DNA from: Planctomycetota bacterium
Lineage (GTDB): Bacteria; Planctomycetota; B15-G4
Direction: 5' to 3'
Assembly (NCBI GenBank): GCA_020638905.1
Contig: JACKHP010000012.1
Location: 38,078-102,077 of the forward strand
DNA: 64,000 nucleotides
The first letter of the stretch is position 1. Each line of letters opens with the position of its first letter. The notes beneath the pieces were generated by a model. It saw only the letters and a program-made list of their open reading frames with translations, was not told where the DNA came from and ran no database searches. A program made the translations under genes and the position numbers. Of the stretch, positions 45,627-56,136 are shown piece after piece.

Positions 45627-46307
45627 ATGACCGACACAGCGCCCAGCGGTCCCGTGCTGCTCTCGTGGTCGTCCGGCAAGGACTCCGCCTGGACGCTGCG
45701 CGAGCTGCTCGCCCGGGGTCATGAGGTGGTCGGGCTGCTGACCACGGTGAACGCCAGCGCCGACCGTGTCGCGATGCACGCCGTGCGCAGCGAACTCCTG
45801 CGGCGGCAGGCCGAGGCCGCCGGCCTGCCGCTCTGGACGGCCGAGATCCCGAGCCCGTGCAGCAACGCCGACTATGAAGACGCGATGGGTCGCGTGGTCG
45901 ACCGCGCGCGCGCGGCCGGCATCGCCACGATGGCCTTCGGCGACCTGTTCCTCGAGGACATCCGCCGCTACCGCGAGGACAAGCTGGAGGGCACGGGCCT
46001 GACCCCGATCTTCCCGCTCTGGCAGCGGCCGACCGAGGCCCTGGCTCGCACGATGCTCGCGGCAGGCCTGAAGGCGGTGGTGACCTGCGTCGACCCACGC
46101 CAGGTGCCGGCCGAGCTGTGCGGGCGTCCCTACGACGAGGCCTTCCTGGAGGCGTTGCCCGAGGGGGCCGACCCGTGCGGCGAGAACGGCGAGTTCCACA
46201 CCTTCGTGTGGGACGGGCCGATGTTCCGGCACCCGGTGCCGATCGAGCCCGGCGAAGTCGTCGAGCGCGAGGGATTCGTCTACGCCGACGTCCTGCCGCG
46301 CGGCTGA
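45627..46307 (+). CDS. PP-loop ATPase, adenine nucleotide alpha-hydrolase/DPH6-like
   Basis: A 226-residue product from ATG 45627. The PP-loop S-W-S-S-G-K-D-S-A appears at about residue 13-20, and E-G-T-G-L-T-P-I-F-P-L-W and G-E-N-G-E-F-H-T-F are the further signatures of the DPH6/MJ0570 family. The archaeal and eukaryotic relatives amidate diphthine. Bacterial members are of uncertain substrate and are usually annotated as ATP-pyrophosphatases. Cytoplasmic. Divergent from the kinase gene with only 49 bp between starts, so the two promoters must overlap. Confidence 0.85.
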   Translation: MTDTAPSGPVLLSWSSGKDSAWTLRELLARGHEVVGLLTTVNASADRVAMHAVRSELLRRQAEAAGLPLWTAEIPSPCSNADYEDAMGRVVDRARAAGIATMAFGDLFLEDIRRYREDKLEGTGLTPIFPLWQRPTEALARTMLAAGLKAVVTCVDPRQVPAELCGRPYDEAFLEALPEGADPCGENGEFHTFVWDGPMFRHPVPIEPGEVVEREGFVYADVLPRG

Positions 46308-46439
46308 AGGGCATCTCGCGCGACCTTCGACACGGGATCGTGCCGCCGGTGCGTCGGCAGGGTCCCGCGGGCCGTTGTGCGACCGACGATCGGCGCTCCC
46401 CCGGGGCCGACTGCGCGCTCCTGTCGCCCCGCGGTCGGA

Positions 46440-46448
46440 TGCTAACCT
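46440..46448 (+). promoter_or_regulatory. Possible extended -10 element before the aminotransferase gene
   Basis: TGCTAACCT at 46440-46448 (TG-n plus TAACCT) lies 51 bp before ATG 46500, resembling the TGCTACGCT before the MoxR gene. No good -35 is visible. Confidence 0.4.
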
Positions 46449-46499
46449 CGCCAGCAGCGCACGCGCCGCGCGGCGCTCTCCCTGAAGAGGACCGACCCC

Positions 46500-47639
46500 A
46501 TGCCCGTCACCCGCGTCAAGGTGCCCCTGCTCGACCTCCACGCCCAGTACGCGCCGCTGCGCGAGGAGCTCCGCGCGGCCGTCGACGAGGTCTTCGACAA
46601 GCTGGCCTTCATCGGCGGACCGTACGTCGAGACGCTCGAGAAGGAGATCGCCGCCTACGTGGGCGCCACCGACGGCATCGGCGTCTCGTCCGGCACCGAC
46701 GCGCTGCTCGTGGCGATGATGGCCCTCGGCATCGGCCCCGGCGACGAGGTGATCACCTCGCCGTACACGTTCTTCGCCACCGTGGGATGCGTGCTGCGTC
46801 TCGGCGCGAAGTGCGTCTTCGTCGACATCGATCCCGACACCTACAACATCGACGCGACGGGCCTCGAGGCGGCCGTCACGCCGCGCACCAAGGCCATCCT
46901 GCCGGTGCACCTGTTCGGACAGTGCGCCGACATGGCGGCCGTGAACGCCGTGGCCGCCAGGCACGGCCTGCCCGTGATCGAGGACGCCGCCCAGGCCATC
47001 GGCGCCCGCGACTCCGACGGACGCGCGGCCGGCTGCCTCGGCACCGTGGCCTGCTTCTCGTTCTATCCCAGCAAGAACCTGGGCGCGGCGGGCGACGGCG
47101 GCATGCTCACCACGAGCGACGGCGAACTCGCGCACACCATGCGCATCATGCGCAACCACGGCATGGAGCCTGCGTACCACCACGGCATCCTGGGCGGCAA
47201 CTTCCGCCTCGACGGCATCCAGGGCGCGGTGCTCTCGATCAAGCTCAGGCACCTCGACGCCTGGGCCGAGGGACGCCGCAAGAACGCCTGCGAGTACCAC
47301 GAGCGCTTCGCCGAGCGCGGCCTCGACACCGTCCTGCGACTGCCCGTCGCGCGCGAGGGCGTCTACCACGTCTTCAACCAGTACGTGGTGCGCGTCCCGG
47401 ACGGCAAGCGCGACGCGCTCATGGCGCACCTGCGCAAGAACGACGTGGGCTGCGCGATCTACTACCCGTCGGGCTGCCACACCCAGCCGTGCGTGGCCGA
47501 CCAGGGCTACCACGCGGGCGACTTCCCCGAGACCGAGCGCGCGGCGCGCGAGACCGTCTCGCTGCCGATCTTCAGCGAGCTCTCCGACGAGCAGAAGGAG
47601 ACCGTGGTCGACGTGGTGGCCGAGTTCTTCGGGAAGTGA
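46500..47639 (+). CDS. DegT/DnrJ/EryC1/StrS-type aminotransferase
   Basis: A 379-residue PLP enzyme from ATG 46500. The PLP-binding Lys lies in F-S-F-Y-P-S-K-N-L-G-A-A-G-D-G-G, with E-D-A-A-Q-A-I-G upstream and S-S-G-T-D-A-L near residue 62, the family signature. It transfers an amino group to a keto-sugar (usually UDP- or dTDP-linked) for lipopolysaccharide or exopolysaccharide. No sugar dehydratase is next to it, so the substrate is open. Asparagine synthetase follows 65 bp on and may supply nitrogen or belong to the same surface-polymer programme. Confidence 0.93.
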   Translation: MPVTRVKVPLLDLHAQYAPLREELRAAVDEVFDKLAFIGGPYVETLEKEIAAYVGATDGIGVSSGTDALLVAMMALGIGPGDEVITSPYTFFATVGCVLRLGAKCVFVDIDPDTYNIDATGLEAAVTPRTKAILPVHLFGQCADMAAVNAVAARHGLPVIEDAAQAIGARDSDGRAAGCLGTVACFSFYPSKNLGAAGDGGMLTTSDGELAHTMRIMRNHGMEPAYHHGILGGNFRLDGIQGAVLSIKLRHLDAWAEGRRKNACEYHERFAERGLDTVLRLPVAREGVYHVFNQYVVRVPDGKRDALMAHLRKNDVGCAIYYPSGCHTQPCVADQGYHAGDFPETERAARETVSLPIFSELSDEQKETVVDVVAEFFGK

Positions 47640-47704
47640 CGGCGCGCGCGGCGCGCGGGACGTCCCCCCGCGGAGCGGCACTCGCGGGGGAGGACGCCTG
47701 AGCC

Positions 47705-49634
47705 GTGTGCGGCATCGCGGGCAAGCTCTGGTTCGACGCGACACGCGCCGGCGATCGTGACGTGGTCGCCGCCATGACGGCGGCCCTCGCGCACCGCGGT
47801 CCCGACGGCGACGGCCTGCTCGTCGACGGACCCGTGGCGCTGGGACACCGGCGGCTGGCGATCGTCGACCTCTCCGAGCGCGGGCGGCAGCCGATGACGT
47901 CCGTCGACGGACGGCTGCACCTCGTCGCCAACGGCGAGATCTACAACCACCGCGAGCTGCGCGCGCAACTCGCCGCGGACGGACACGTCTTCCGCTCCGG
48001 CTGCGACAGCGAGGTCGTCCTGCCGCTCTACCGTCGCTGGTACGACGCAGAGGGCCCGGACTTCGTCGACCGGCTCGACGGCATGTTCGCCTTCGCGTTG
48101 TACGACGCCGACGCCGGCCGGCTCGTGCTCGCGCGCGACCGCACGGGCCAGAAGCCGCTCGTGTACGCCGAGACCGCGCACGGCCTCTCGTTCGCGAGCG
48201 AGCTCGCGGCGCTGGGCCGCGACGGCGACGTCGACCGCACGCCCGACGAACGTGCGCTGGGCGACTTCCTGGCGTACCGCGCGGTGCCGCAGCCGCGCAC
48301 GGCGTGGCGCGGTGCGCGTCGGCTGCCGCCCGCCGGCGTGCTCGTGTGCGAGCAGGGACGCACGCGCGTGCACACGACCTGGCGCCTCGTCCCGTCGCCG
48401 GACGTCGATCCCACCGGTCCGTCGCTGGACGACGCGGCCGACGAGCTGCGCGAGGTGCTGCGCGCCGCGGTGCGCAAACGGCTCATGGCCGACGTCGAGG
48501 TCGGCGCGCTGCTCTCCGGCGGGCTCGACTCGGCGTCGGTCGTGGCGCTCATGGCCGAGGCCGGTGGACGTCCCGTGCGCACGTTCACGATCGGCTTCGA
48601 GGAGGCGGCGTACGACGAGACGGCGCAGGCGCGCAAGGTCGCGCGCGCGTTCGGCACGATCCACCACGAGGAGATCCTGCGGCCGGACGGGCTGCAGCTG
48701 CTCGAGACGGTGCTCGCACAGCATCAAGAGCCGTTCGCCGACGCGTCGGCGCTGCCCACGTCGCTCGTGAGCGAGGTCGCGGCGCGGCACGTCAAGGTCG
48801 TGCTCACGGGCGACGGCGGGGACGAGTCGTTCGCCGGCTACGACCGGCACCGCGCGCTGCTCCTGGCGCGCAGGCTGGCGCGTCCCGCGTACGCGCCGGT
48901 GCGCGCGGCGTTGACGCTCGCGGCGCCTCTGCTCGCGGCCGCGTTCGGACGCGGACACCGCTCGCCCGGCCCGCGTCTGCAGCGGCTGGTCGATGCGCTG
49001 CGCCTGCCGCCGCGCGCGCGCAACACGCTCTGGAAGTCGGTCGCGTCCACCGCGCTGCTCGCCGCCGTGCTGAGCGAGGAGGGACGTCGACGCCTGCTGC
49101 CGCCGACGCCGTACGGTCCCGACCTGCCCGGCGACCTCGGACTCAACGAGGCGCTGGCCCTCGACGTCGCGCACTACCTGCCGGACGTGCTGCTCGTGAA
49201 GCTCGACATCGCGTCGATGGCCCACGGCCTCGAGGCGCGCTCGCCCTTCCTCGACCGGCGCGTGCTCGAACTGGCCGCCGCCCTGCCCGCGCAGCTCAAG
49301 CGTCGTGGACGGCACGGCAAGCGCGTCCTGCGGCGGGCGATGGCGAGCGTGCTGCCGCCCGACCTGCGCCACGGCGTCAAGCGCGGATTCGGCGTTCCGC
49401 TCGACGCCTGGATGCGCAGCGGTCCGCTGGCCGATCACGCCCGCGAGGTGCTCCTGGGTCCCGACGCGAAGGCCCGCGGGATCTACGATCAGGCGGCCCT
49501 GGCGGCCCTGCTCGACGCCCAGCGGCGCGGCGAGGTTGCGGCCCACGACCTGCTGTTTACCCTGCTCTTGCTCGAGCGCTGGTTCCTGGCCGCTTCCGGG
49601 GCCGACCGGCGCATGACCCCTGACGGAGCCCGAC

Positions 49635-49648
<14 letters not shown>
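47705..49648 (+). CDS. asnB: Glutamine-hydrolysing asparagine synthetase
   Basis: A 647-residue product from GTG 47705. The first residues M-C-G-I-A-G place the nucleophile Cys2 immediately after the start, which fixes the start. The glutaminase domain has H-R-G-P-D-G, N-G-E-I-Y-N-H and C-D-S-E-V-V. The synthetase domain carries L-L-S-G-G-L-D-S-A and G-D-G-G-D-E-S-F-A-G-Y, then S-P-F-L-D-R-R-V. All are intact. It makes asparagine or, in the wider AsnB family, amidates a sugar or peptide precursor. The end overlaps orn by 14 bp. Confidence 0.95.
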
Positions 49649-50257
<609 letters not shown>

Positions 50258-50261
<4 letters not shown>

Positions 50262-50755
50262 GCGCGAAGAAGGCCGCGCGCTACTGGCTCGTGAAGAGCG
50301 AGCCCGACGTGTACTCGATCGACGACCTGGCGCGCGACCGCACGACGATGTGGGACGGCGTGCGCAACTACCAGGCGCGCAACATGCTGCGCGACGAGCT
50401 GTCGCCGGGCGATCTCGTGCTGTACTACCACAGCAACGCCGACCCGCTGTGCGTGGCGGGCATCGCGAAGGTGGCCAGCGCGTCGTATCCCGACCCGACC
50501 GCGTTCGACAGGAAGGATCCGCACTTCGATCCCAAGTCGAAGAAGGACGCGCCGACATGGTTCGTGGTCGACCTCGCGCACGTCGAGACGTTCGCGGTGC
50601 CGGTCGACCGCGCCACGCTCGCCGAGGATCCCGCGCTGAAGGACATGGTTCTGCTGCGGCGCGGCTCGCGGCTGTCCGTCCAGCCGGTCACGAAGCAGGA
50701 GTTCGCGGCGGTGCAGAAGCTCGCGAAACGCCTCGCGAAGGGCGGCGCGAAGTGA
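50258..50755 (+). CDS. EVE-domain protein
   Basis: A 165-residue product from GTG 50258. The sequence R-Y-W-L-V-K-S-E-P-D-V-Y-S-I-D-D-L, then W-D-G-V-R-N-Y-Q-A-R-N-M-L-R and G-D-L-V-L-Y-Y-H-S-N, is the textbook EVE/thymocyte-nuclear-protein-1 pattern, related to PUA and YTH folds that recognise modified bases in nucleic acid. The whole protein is one EVE domain. Its placement directly after orn suggests a link with RNA or modified-base turnover. Coupled by GTGA to both neighbours. Confidence 0.92.
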
Positions 50756-51525
50756 ACGCCGCGCCGCGTCGGCTGCCGGCCGTAGCGCTGGTGGTGGTCG
50801 GGCTCGGCGCGGCGGCGTGGCTGGGACGGGACACGATCGGCAAGTGGTTCCGCGATCCGCTGGACGAAGCGCTGGTGCATACGCTGGCGCTCGACGAGCA
50901 GTTCATGCCGCGCATGTTCAGCGCACGACGCCCCGCCGCCGAGGCCGTCGTGGGCGGCCTCGATCTGACGGCGATCTTCGAGGCGGCACGGCGTGCGTCT
51001 CCCACACGCTGGCTGTCGCCGAGCGACAGGTTTCCACTCGCGGGGACGTTCGACCTGGGCGCGGTGCGCTGGGGCGACCGCGACGACGACATCGAGCTGC
51101 CCGACGATCGTCCCTGGCCGGGCTTGGCGCTGTGGGGCGTCGAGGACCCGTCCGCGCCGCCAGGGACGTCGCTCGCGTCGTTGGACGCACTGGTCGACGA
51201 ACCGACCGAGCTGCGTCCGCTGTGCGTGATGCTGATCGACGCGAAGACGCCCGCAGGCGCGCGCGAGGGGCTGCGCACGATCGTCGGCTCGGTGCGTCCC
51301 GAGCCGGGCTCGACGCGCGACCGGCTCTACGACCTCGACGAGCGCCGGCTCGACGTCGACGACGCGTCGGGCGTCCTGCTGCACATCCCCGGACTGCCGA
51401 GCAAGCTGGAGGGCGTGCTCGTGCGCGGTCCGCTGCTGATCGACGTGGTCGTCACCGGCGACGAGGCGCGTCTCGTCGCGCTGCTGCGATCGCTCGTCGA
51501 GGCCGCGGCCTTGCAGGACGCGTGA
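50752..51525 (+). CDS. Membrane-anchored protein of unknown function
   Basis: A 257-residue product from GTG 50752. A single N-terminal helix (V-A-L-V-V-V-G-L-G-A-A-A-W-L) anchors a ~230-residue extracytoplasmic domain with no recognised motif. The end has L-L-I-D-V-V-V-T-G and a helix L-L-R-S-L-V-E-A-A. Its final part resembles in composition the sensor-like ends of the two following zincin proteins, which also finish with a V-x-V-I/V-E segment and a helix. Function unknown. Gene coupling (GTGA on both sides) ties it to the zincin pair. Confidence 0.7.
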   Translation: MNAAPRRLPAVALVVVGLGAAAWLGRDTIGKWFRDPLDEALVHTLALDEQFMPRMFSARRPAAEAVVGGLDLTAIFEAARRASPTRWLSPSDRFPLAGTFDLGAVRWGDRDDDIELPDDRPWPGLALWGVEDPSAPPGTSLASLDALVDEPTELRPLCVMLIDAKTPAGAREGLRTIVGSVRPEPGSTRDRLYDLDERRLDVDDASGVLLHIPGLPSKLEGVLVRGPLLIDVVVTGDEARLVALLRSLVEAAALQDA

Positions 51526-52979
51526 ACGACGTGGTGCCGGCGCTGCCGTCGCGTCGCACGCACCTGGCCTGCCTGTTGCTCCTCGTCGGCGTGGCGGCGC
51601 TGTTCTTCGGACCGCCTCCGCGCCGCGTGGCCGTCACGTCCGAGCTGCTCGAGGACCTGCGCGCCGAGCTCGCGCCCGCGCTCACGCGGCAACTCGGCAG
51701 CGACGCGGGGCTCGACGTCCCGCTGTTCCCGATCGACGCCGCGGGGCTCGTGGCGTACTGGCCCGGCGAGCTGGCCCGCTTGCGTGCGGAGCCCGGACAC
51801 GATGCCGCGCTCGACGATTTGTCCGACGACGACGTTCCCGGCTCGCTGCAGGCGTGCCTCGGTTGGTGCGACCAGGACGGCGGCTCGATCCACGTGCGCT
51901 CCGACCTCGAGGACCAGGCGGCGTTGGCGTGGGTCGCGGCCGGTCTGCTGCCGCCCACGGACTTCGTCACGCGCGAGTACGTGGGTTCGATCCTGGGCCA
52001 CGAGCTCGTGCACGCGGCCGACGCGGCGCGGCTCGGCGGTCTCGCGCGCTTCGAGTCCGACCCGTGCCGCGCGGCCGTGGCCGAAGCCTTGGGCCAAGGA
52101 CACGCCGACGTCGTGTCGCAGCGCGTCTGCGCCGAGCTCGGCTGGCCGGCCGACCTGCTCGCGCACGCCGACACGCCCGGTTGGGAGGCCGGGTCGGCGG
52201 TTGCCAAGCAGCTCGACGAGTCCCGAGGCGGCCTGATGATGGGCATCACGCTGCGCGCTTCGGTCATGCACTCGATCTCCTGGGCGACGTGGCAGCACTT
52301 CGCCGAGGCGCTGCTCGATCTCGGGGGCGAGGATCTCGTGCTCGCCACGTTGCACGACCCGCCGGACGACGTGCGCGTGATCTTCCATCCCGGGTGGGTG
52401 GTCGATCCGGCGTCGCGTCCGCCGAGATTCGATCTCGACACCCTCGTGCGCGCGGCGCTCGACGTGCTTCCCGGGCACGCCTGGAAGGGCGACCGCTTCC
52501 TCGACGGCTACGCGGTTCCCGCCCGTCTCGCGTACCTGCTGCCCGAGGACGAGCGCCCGGCACTCGGTGACGGCGCGTGTCCCGCACGCATGGGGAGCTT
52601 CGTGCCGTCGTCCGATGCCGATGCGCCTGCCGGCCGGCCGGAGCGCATCGCGACGATCGACGTGGCGCTCTTCGAGGCCGCGTCCGAGGCCCAGGCCGCG
52701 GCGCTCGTCGACGTGATCCAGGCCTGGATCGAGCCGGTGCGCGAGCTCGGGGCCTCGGGCCGCTCGAAGAGCTTCGGTGCCGTCACGGAGCGCGTCGAGG
52801 TGGCCGGGCACCCGGGCTGGCGATCGGTGTGCGAGCTCGGCGAGGAGTTCGGCGAGGGCTACGTCCTGTGCGTCGGATGCCTCGTGATCGACGTCGAGTC
52901 CCGCGAGGGCGTCGCTCCCGTGCGCGAGGTCGTCGAGGCGATGCTGCGCGCGGCCGACTCCCCGGACACCCCACGATGA
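51522..52979 (+). CDS. Membrane-anchored HExxH protein 1, possibly inactive protease
   Basis: A 485-residue product from GTG 51522. One N-terminal helix (residues 14-30) is followed by an extracytoplasmic domain. H-E-L-V-H at 160-164 is a zincin motif. About 28 residues on, where the paralogue has E-G-H-A, this protein has Q-G-H-A (Gln192), so the usual third zinc ligand may be lost, though E188 and H194 lie near. A conserved block H-P-G-W-V-V-D-P-A-S-R-P is shared with the next gene. The C-terminal ~130 residues have cysteines (C-V-G-C). It could be a pseudo-protease or substrate-binding partner. Confidence 0.78.
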   Translation: MNDVVPALPSRRTHLACLLLLVGVAALFFGPPPRRVAVTSELLEDLRAELAPALTRQLGSDAGLDVPLFPIDAAGLVAYWPGELARLRAEPGHDAALDDLSDDDVPGSLQACLGWCDQDGGSIHVRSDLEDQAALAWVAAGLLPPTDFVTREYVGSILGHELVHAADAARLGGLARFESDPCRAAVAEALGQGHADVVSQRVCAELGWPADLLAHADTPGWEAGSAVAKQLDESRGGLMMGITLRASVMHSISWATWQHFAEALLDLGGEDLVLATLHDPPDDVRVIFHPGWVVDPASRPPRFDLDTLVRAALDVLPGHAWKGDRFLDGYAVPARLAYLLPEDERPALGDGACPARMGSFVPSSDADAPAGRPERIATIDVALFEAASEAQAAALVDVIQAWIEPVRELGASGRSKSFGAVTERVEVAGHPGWRSVCELGEEFGEGYVLCVGCLVIDVESREGVAPVREVVEAMLRAADSPDTPR

Positions 52980-54457
52980 GCACCTGGTCCGACGATCCCA
53001 CCCTGGCCGGCGCCGTGGTCACGCGGCTCGCGGTGCTGGCGCTGATCACCGTGCTCGTGCACGGTCCCGGCGTGCCGCCGGCCGACGCGCCGGTCACGTT
53101 GCGGCCGCGGCTGCTCGAGGCCCTGCGCGCCGAGGCGGCGCCGGTGCTGGCCGAGGCACTCGACAGCCGCGTCCCGTTCGAGGTCGAGCTCCTGCTCTGC
53201 ACCGAGGACGAGATGCGCGCGGTGCTGCGGCGCGAGGCCGAGCTGCGGAGTCACCTCCTGCCGCCCGAGCAGGCCGAGCGCTCGCTGCAGGCGGCCGCGG
53301 ACTTCGCGCCGTCGGTGCTGGGCAAGTACGTCCTCGACGAGGACGTCGTGCTCGTGCAGCCCGCGGCCTTCGAGCACATGGCGTCGCTCAGCGGACGCAC
53401 CGACCTCGTCACCCGCGGCACGCTGGGCGCGGTGCTCGTGCACGAGATGGTGCACGCCGTGGACGACGCGCGCGTCGACCTGCTCGCGACCATGTCCGCG
53501 CTCGAGGAGAGCGCCGCGTTCACCGTCTGGTCGGCGGCGGTCGAGGGCCACGCGCAGCTCGTGACGCGCGACGTCTGCCGGCAGCTCGGCTGGAGCGACG
53601 GCTTCCGTGCGTTCACCGAGGTGGCCTCGGCCGATCCCGACACGCTGCGCATGATGGACGAGCTCGGAGAGGCGTTGCGCCAGACGGCACGCGTGCAGTC
53701 GGCCGACATGCGCTCGTCGTACACGCGCGGCGAGGACTTCGTGCGCGGGCTCGAGGCCGCCGGGGGACGGCAGGCGCTCGACGCGCTGCTCGTCCACCCG
53801 CCGGCGGATCCGAGCGTGATCGACCACCCGCAGTGGTTCGTCGACCCCGCGTCGCGCCCGGCCGCGCGGCACGACCTCGACGCCCTCGTGGCCGAGCTCG
53901 ACGACGAGCTCCCCACGCCCCCGTGGACGCGTCAGGCGCTCACGCCCACGCGCGCCACGCTCGAGGCCACGATGTACCTGCTGCCGGCCGAACGGCTCGA
54001 CGCGCTGCTCGGCTCGATGGCGTCCGCGCGCATCGTCGCGGCCACGCACGTCGACGGGTCCGGGCGCCAGATGCTCGTGGCGCTCATGGAGTTCGTCGAC
54101 GCGCCGGCCGCCGAGGCGTGGGTGGAGGCGTCCCTCGACCTCTCGCGGCTCAAGGACGCGGCGATGACGAGCGGACCGGTGACGATCGTCTCGAGCGACT
54201 ACGGCGAGGTGGCGTACGACAGCCTCTCGGGCTGGACGGTGCGCAAGACCGTGCGGCTGGGATCGCTGCCGCGCTCGCCGACCCAGGAGGTGTGCGTGCT
54301 CACGGCCAGCCACGACGCGCTCGTGTTCGAGGTCAGCGCGATCGAGGCCCCCGACGGCGCGCGACGCACGCTGGCGCTCGCGTCGCTGCTGCTGGACGCG
54401 GACGAGGCGGCGCGCGACGATGGGGCGCCCGCCCGACCGGACGCCGAGACGCGATGA
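52976..54457 (+). CDS. Membrane-anchored HExxH protease-like protein 2
   Basis: A 493-residue product from ATG 52976 (ATGA). One N-terminal helix (about 12-32), then an extracytoplasmic region with H-E-M-V-H at 156-160 and, 30 residues on, E-G-H-A (Glu190). Together these supply a full gluzincin-like zinc site and catalytic Glu. H-P-Q-W-F-V-D-P-A-S-R-P matches the paralogue upstream. The C-terminal part resembles the sensor-like end of that paralogue. It is probably an active peptidase of an unnamed family. Its coupling to a histidine kinase suggests it acts on or reports an envelope signal. Confidence 0.8.
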   Translation: MSTWSDDPTLAGAVVTRLAVLALITVLVHGPGVPPADAPVTLRPRLLEALRAEAAPVLAEALDSRVPFEVELLLCTEDEMRAVLRREAELRSHLLPPEQAERSLQAAADFAPSVLGKYVLDEDVVLVQPAAFEHMASLSGRTDLVTRGTLGAVLVHEMVHAVDDARVDLLATMSALEESAAFTVWSAAVEGHAQLVTRDVCRQLGWSDGFRAFTEVASADPDTLRMMDELGEALRQTARVQSADMRSSYTRGEDFVRGLEAAGGRQALDALLVHPPADPSVIDHPQWFVDPASRPAARHDLDALVAELDDELPTPPWTRQALTPTRATLEATMYLLPAERLDALLGSMASARIVAATHVDGSGRQMLVALMEFVDAPAAEAWVEASLDLSRLKDAAMTSGPVTIVSSDYGEVAYDSLSGWTVRKTVRLGSLPRSPTQEVCVLTASHDALVFEVSAIEAPDGARRTLALASLLLDADEAARDDGAPARPDAETR

Positions 54458-56136
54458 GGAACGCCGAGCGCGAGCTGCAGCTGCTGCACTTCCAGCGCGA
54501 GCTCGAGTCGCAGCTCGCGCGGGTGCGGGGCACCGACAAGGCGCACAAGATCGGGCTGCGGCTGGTGCGCGAATTCCTGCGCGCCGACGAGGCCTTCGTG
54601 GTCGTCCCGCTGCGCGGGGGCCGGGGCATCGAGGCACGCTTCCGCGCGCCGGCCGACGCGTGCTTCGACGCGACGGCGATGCACGAGCTGCTGCGTCGGG
54701 GCGCGCCGCGACGGCCCGAGATGATCGTGCAGCCGCTGCACCGTCGCGGTCGGCGCTGGGGTTCGCTGGTGCTCCGACGCGCCGATGCGTCGTTCGACCG
54801 GGACGAGCGCAAGGAGGCGGCGCGCATCGCGCGCACCATGAGCCACGCGCTGCAGCGCCTCGACGAGCTGCGCCTGCTCGAGGTGCGCACGCGCATCGAC
54901 CGCAAGATCACCGAGCAGATCCGTCCCCAAGACCTCTTCTACCAGATCCTGCACGGGCTGCGGTCGCTGCTGCGCTACGACCACAGCGCGGCGGTGCTGA
55001 TCCAGGACGAGACCCCCGGTGCGGCCGAGCTGGTGGCCGAGCAGATCGCCTGGACGAAGGCCAAGAGCGCGCGCATCGGCTTCGCCATCCCGCTCGGGGC
55101 GTCGGCGCAGGCGGCGCTCGACGCGGGCGAGCTGCTGGGCTTCGACCGCGACGCGAGCGGTCGCTGGGTGCGCTGGGACGGCGGGCACGACACGTCCCTC
55201 GCCGACGCGCTCGACGCGGGTTCGCTGGCGCACGAGATGCCGGCGCGCTCACTGCTCGTGGCTCCGCTCGTCGGGCCCGAGGGCGTGCTCGGCGTGCTGC
55301 GCGTGGCGTGCATCCACCCGCACACGCTCACGGCCTACGAGGCCGACCTGCTGCGCGGCTTCCTGCCCCAGGCCACCATGGCCATCCGCCAGATGCAGCG
55401 CGCCGCGCACCTCGAGCGCGGGTTGCTCGAGGCCGAGAAGAAGCACGCCATGGCGAGTCTGGCGCGCGGCGTCTCGCACGACGTGAACAACGCCCTGGGC
55501 GCGGTGCTGCCGCTCGTGCAGCAGATGCTGGCCGAACTCGACGAGGGACGTCCCGTGGCGCCCGACCTGCTGCGACGCGACCTGCTCGCGGTGCAGTCGG
55601 CGGTCACGGTCTGCCGGCGCATCTTCGGCGGCATGCTGGGGCTCGCGCGCGGTTCGGCCACGTCGCTCGGCGAGGGCCACCTGGGACGCGCGGTGACGGG
55701 CACGCTCGCGGTGCTGGCCGAGACCATGCGGCGTCACCGCATCGAGGTCGTCGTCGACGTGCCCGCCGACCTCCCGCCGGTACGCTGCGGACAGGGCGAC
55801 CTCGAGCAGATCGTGCTCAACCTCGCCACGAACGCGCGCGACGCGATGCAGAGCGGCGGACGGCTGCTCGTGCGGGCCCGGGCGCACGACGACCTGGTCG
55901 AACTCTCGATCGGCGACACGGGCGCGGGCATCCCCGAGGACCAGATCGCGCGCGTCCAGGAGCCGTTCTTCTCGACCAAGCAGAAGGGCACCGGCCTGGG
56001 TCTCTCGATCTGCCGCTCGCTGGCCTGGGACATGGGCGGCACGCTCGACATCACCAGCCGTCCCGGCGAGGGCACCACGGTGCGCGTCACGATGCCCGCG
56101 GCGGTGCGCGGCGAGATGGCGCTCAGTCGAGCCTGA
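54454..56136 (+). CDS. Soluble sensor histidine kinase with two GAF-like domains
   Basis: A 560-residue product from ATG 54454 (ATGA with the zincin gene). There is no membrane helix. The N-terminal ~130 residues and 150-320 look like two GAF domains. The DHp helix has S-H-D-V-N-N-A-L-G with the phosphorylated His. The ATPase domain has N-L-A-T-N-A-R-D-A-M (N box), D-T-G-A-G-I (G1), F-F-S-T-K (F box) and G-T-G-L-G-L (G2), all intact. No response regulator lies beside it, so its partner is encoded elsewhere. The 3' end overlaps the convergent gene by 14 bp. Confidence 0.92.
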   Translation: MRNAERELQLLHFQRELESQLARVRGTDKAHKIGLRLVREFLRADEAFVVVPLRGGRGIEARFRAPADACFDATAMHELLRRGAPRRPEMIVQPLHRRGRRWGSLVLRRADASFDRDERKEAARIARTMSHALQRLDELRLLEVRTRIDRKITEQIRPQDLFYQILHGLRSLLRYDHSAAVLIQDETPGAAELVAEQIAWTKAKSARIGFAIPLGASAQAALDAGELLGFDRDASGRWVRWDGGHDTSLADALDAGSLAHEMPARSLLVAPLVGPEGVLGVLRVACIHPHTLTAYEADLLRGFLPQATMAIRQMQRAAHLERGLLEAEKKHAMASLARGVSHDVNNALGAVLPLVQQMLAELDEGRPVAPDLLRRDLLAVQSAVTVCRRIFGGMLGLARGSATSLGEGHLGRAVTGTLAVLAETMRRHRIEVVVDVPADLPPVRCGQGDLEQIVLNLATNARDAMQSGGRLLVRARAHDDLVELSIGDTGAGIPEDQIARVQEPFFSTKQKGTGLGLSICRSLAWDMGGTLDITSRPGEGTTVRVTMPAAVRGEMALSRA

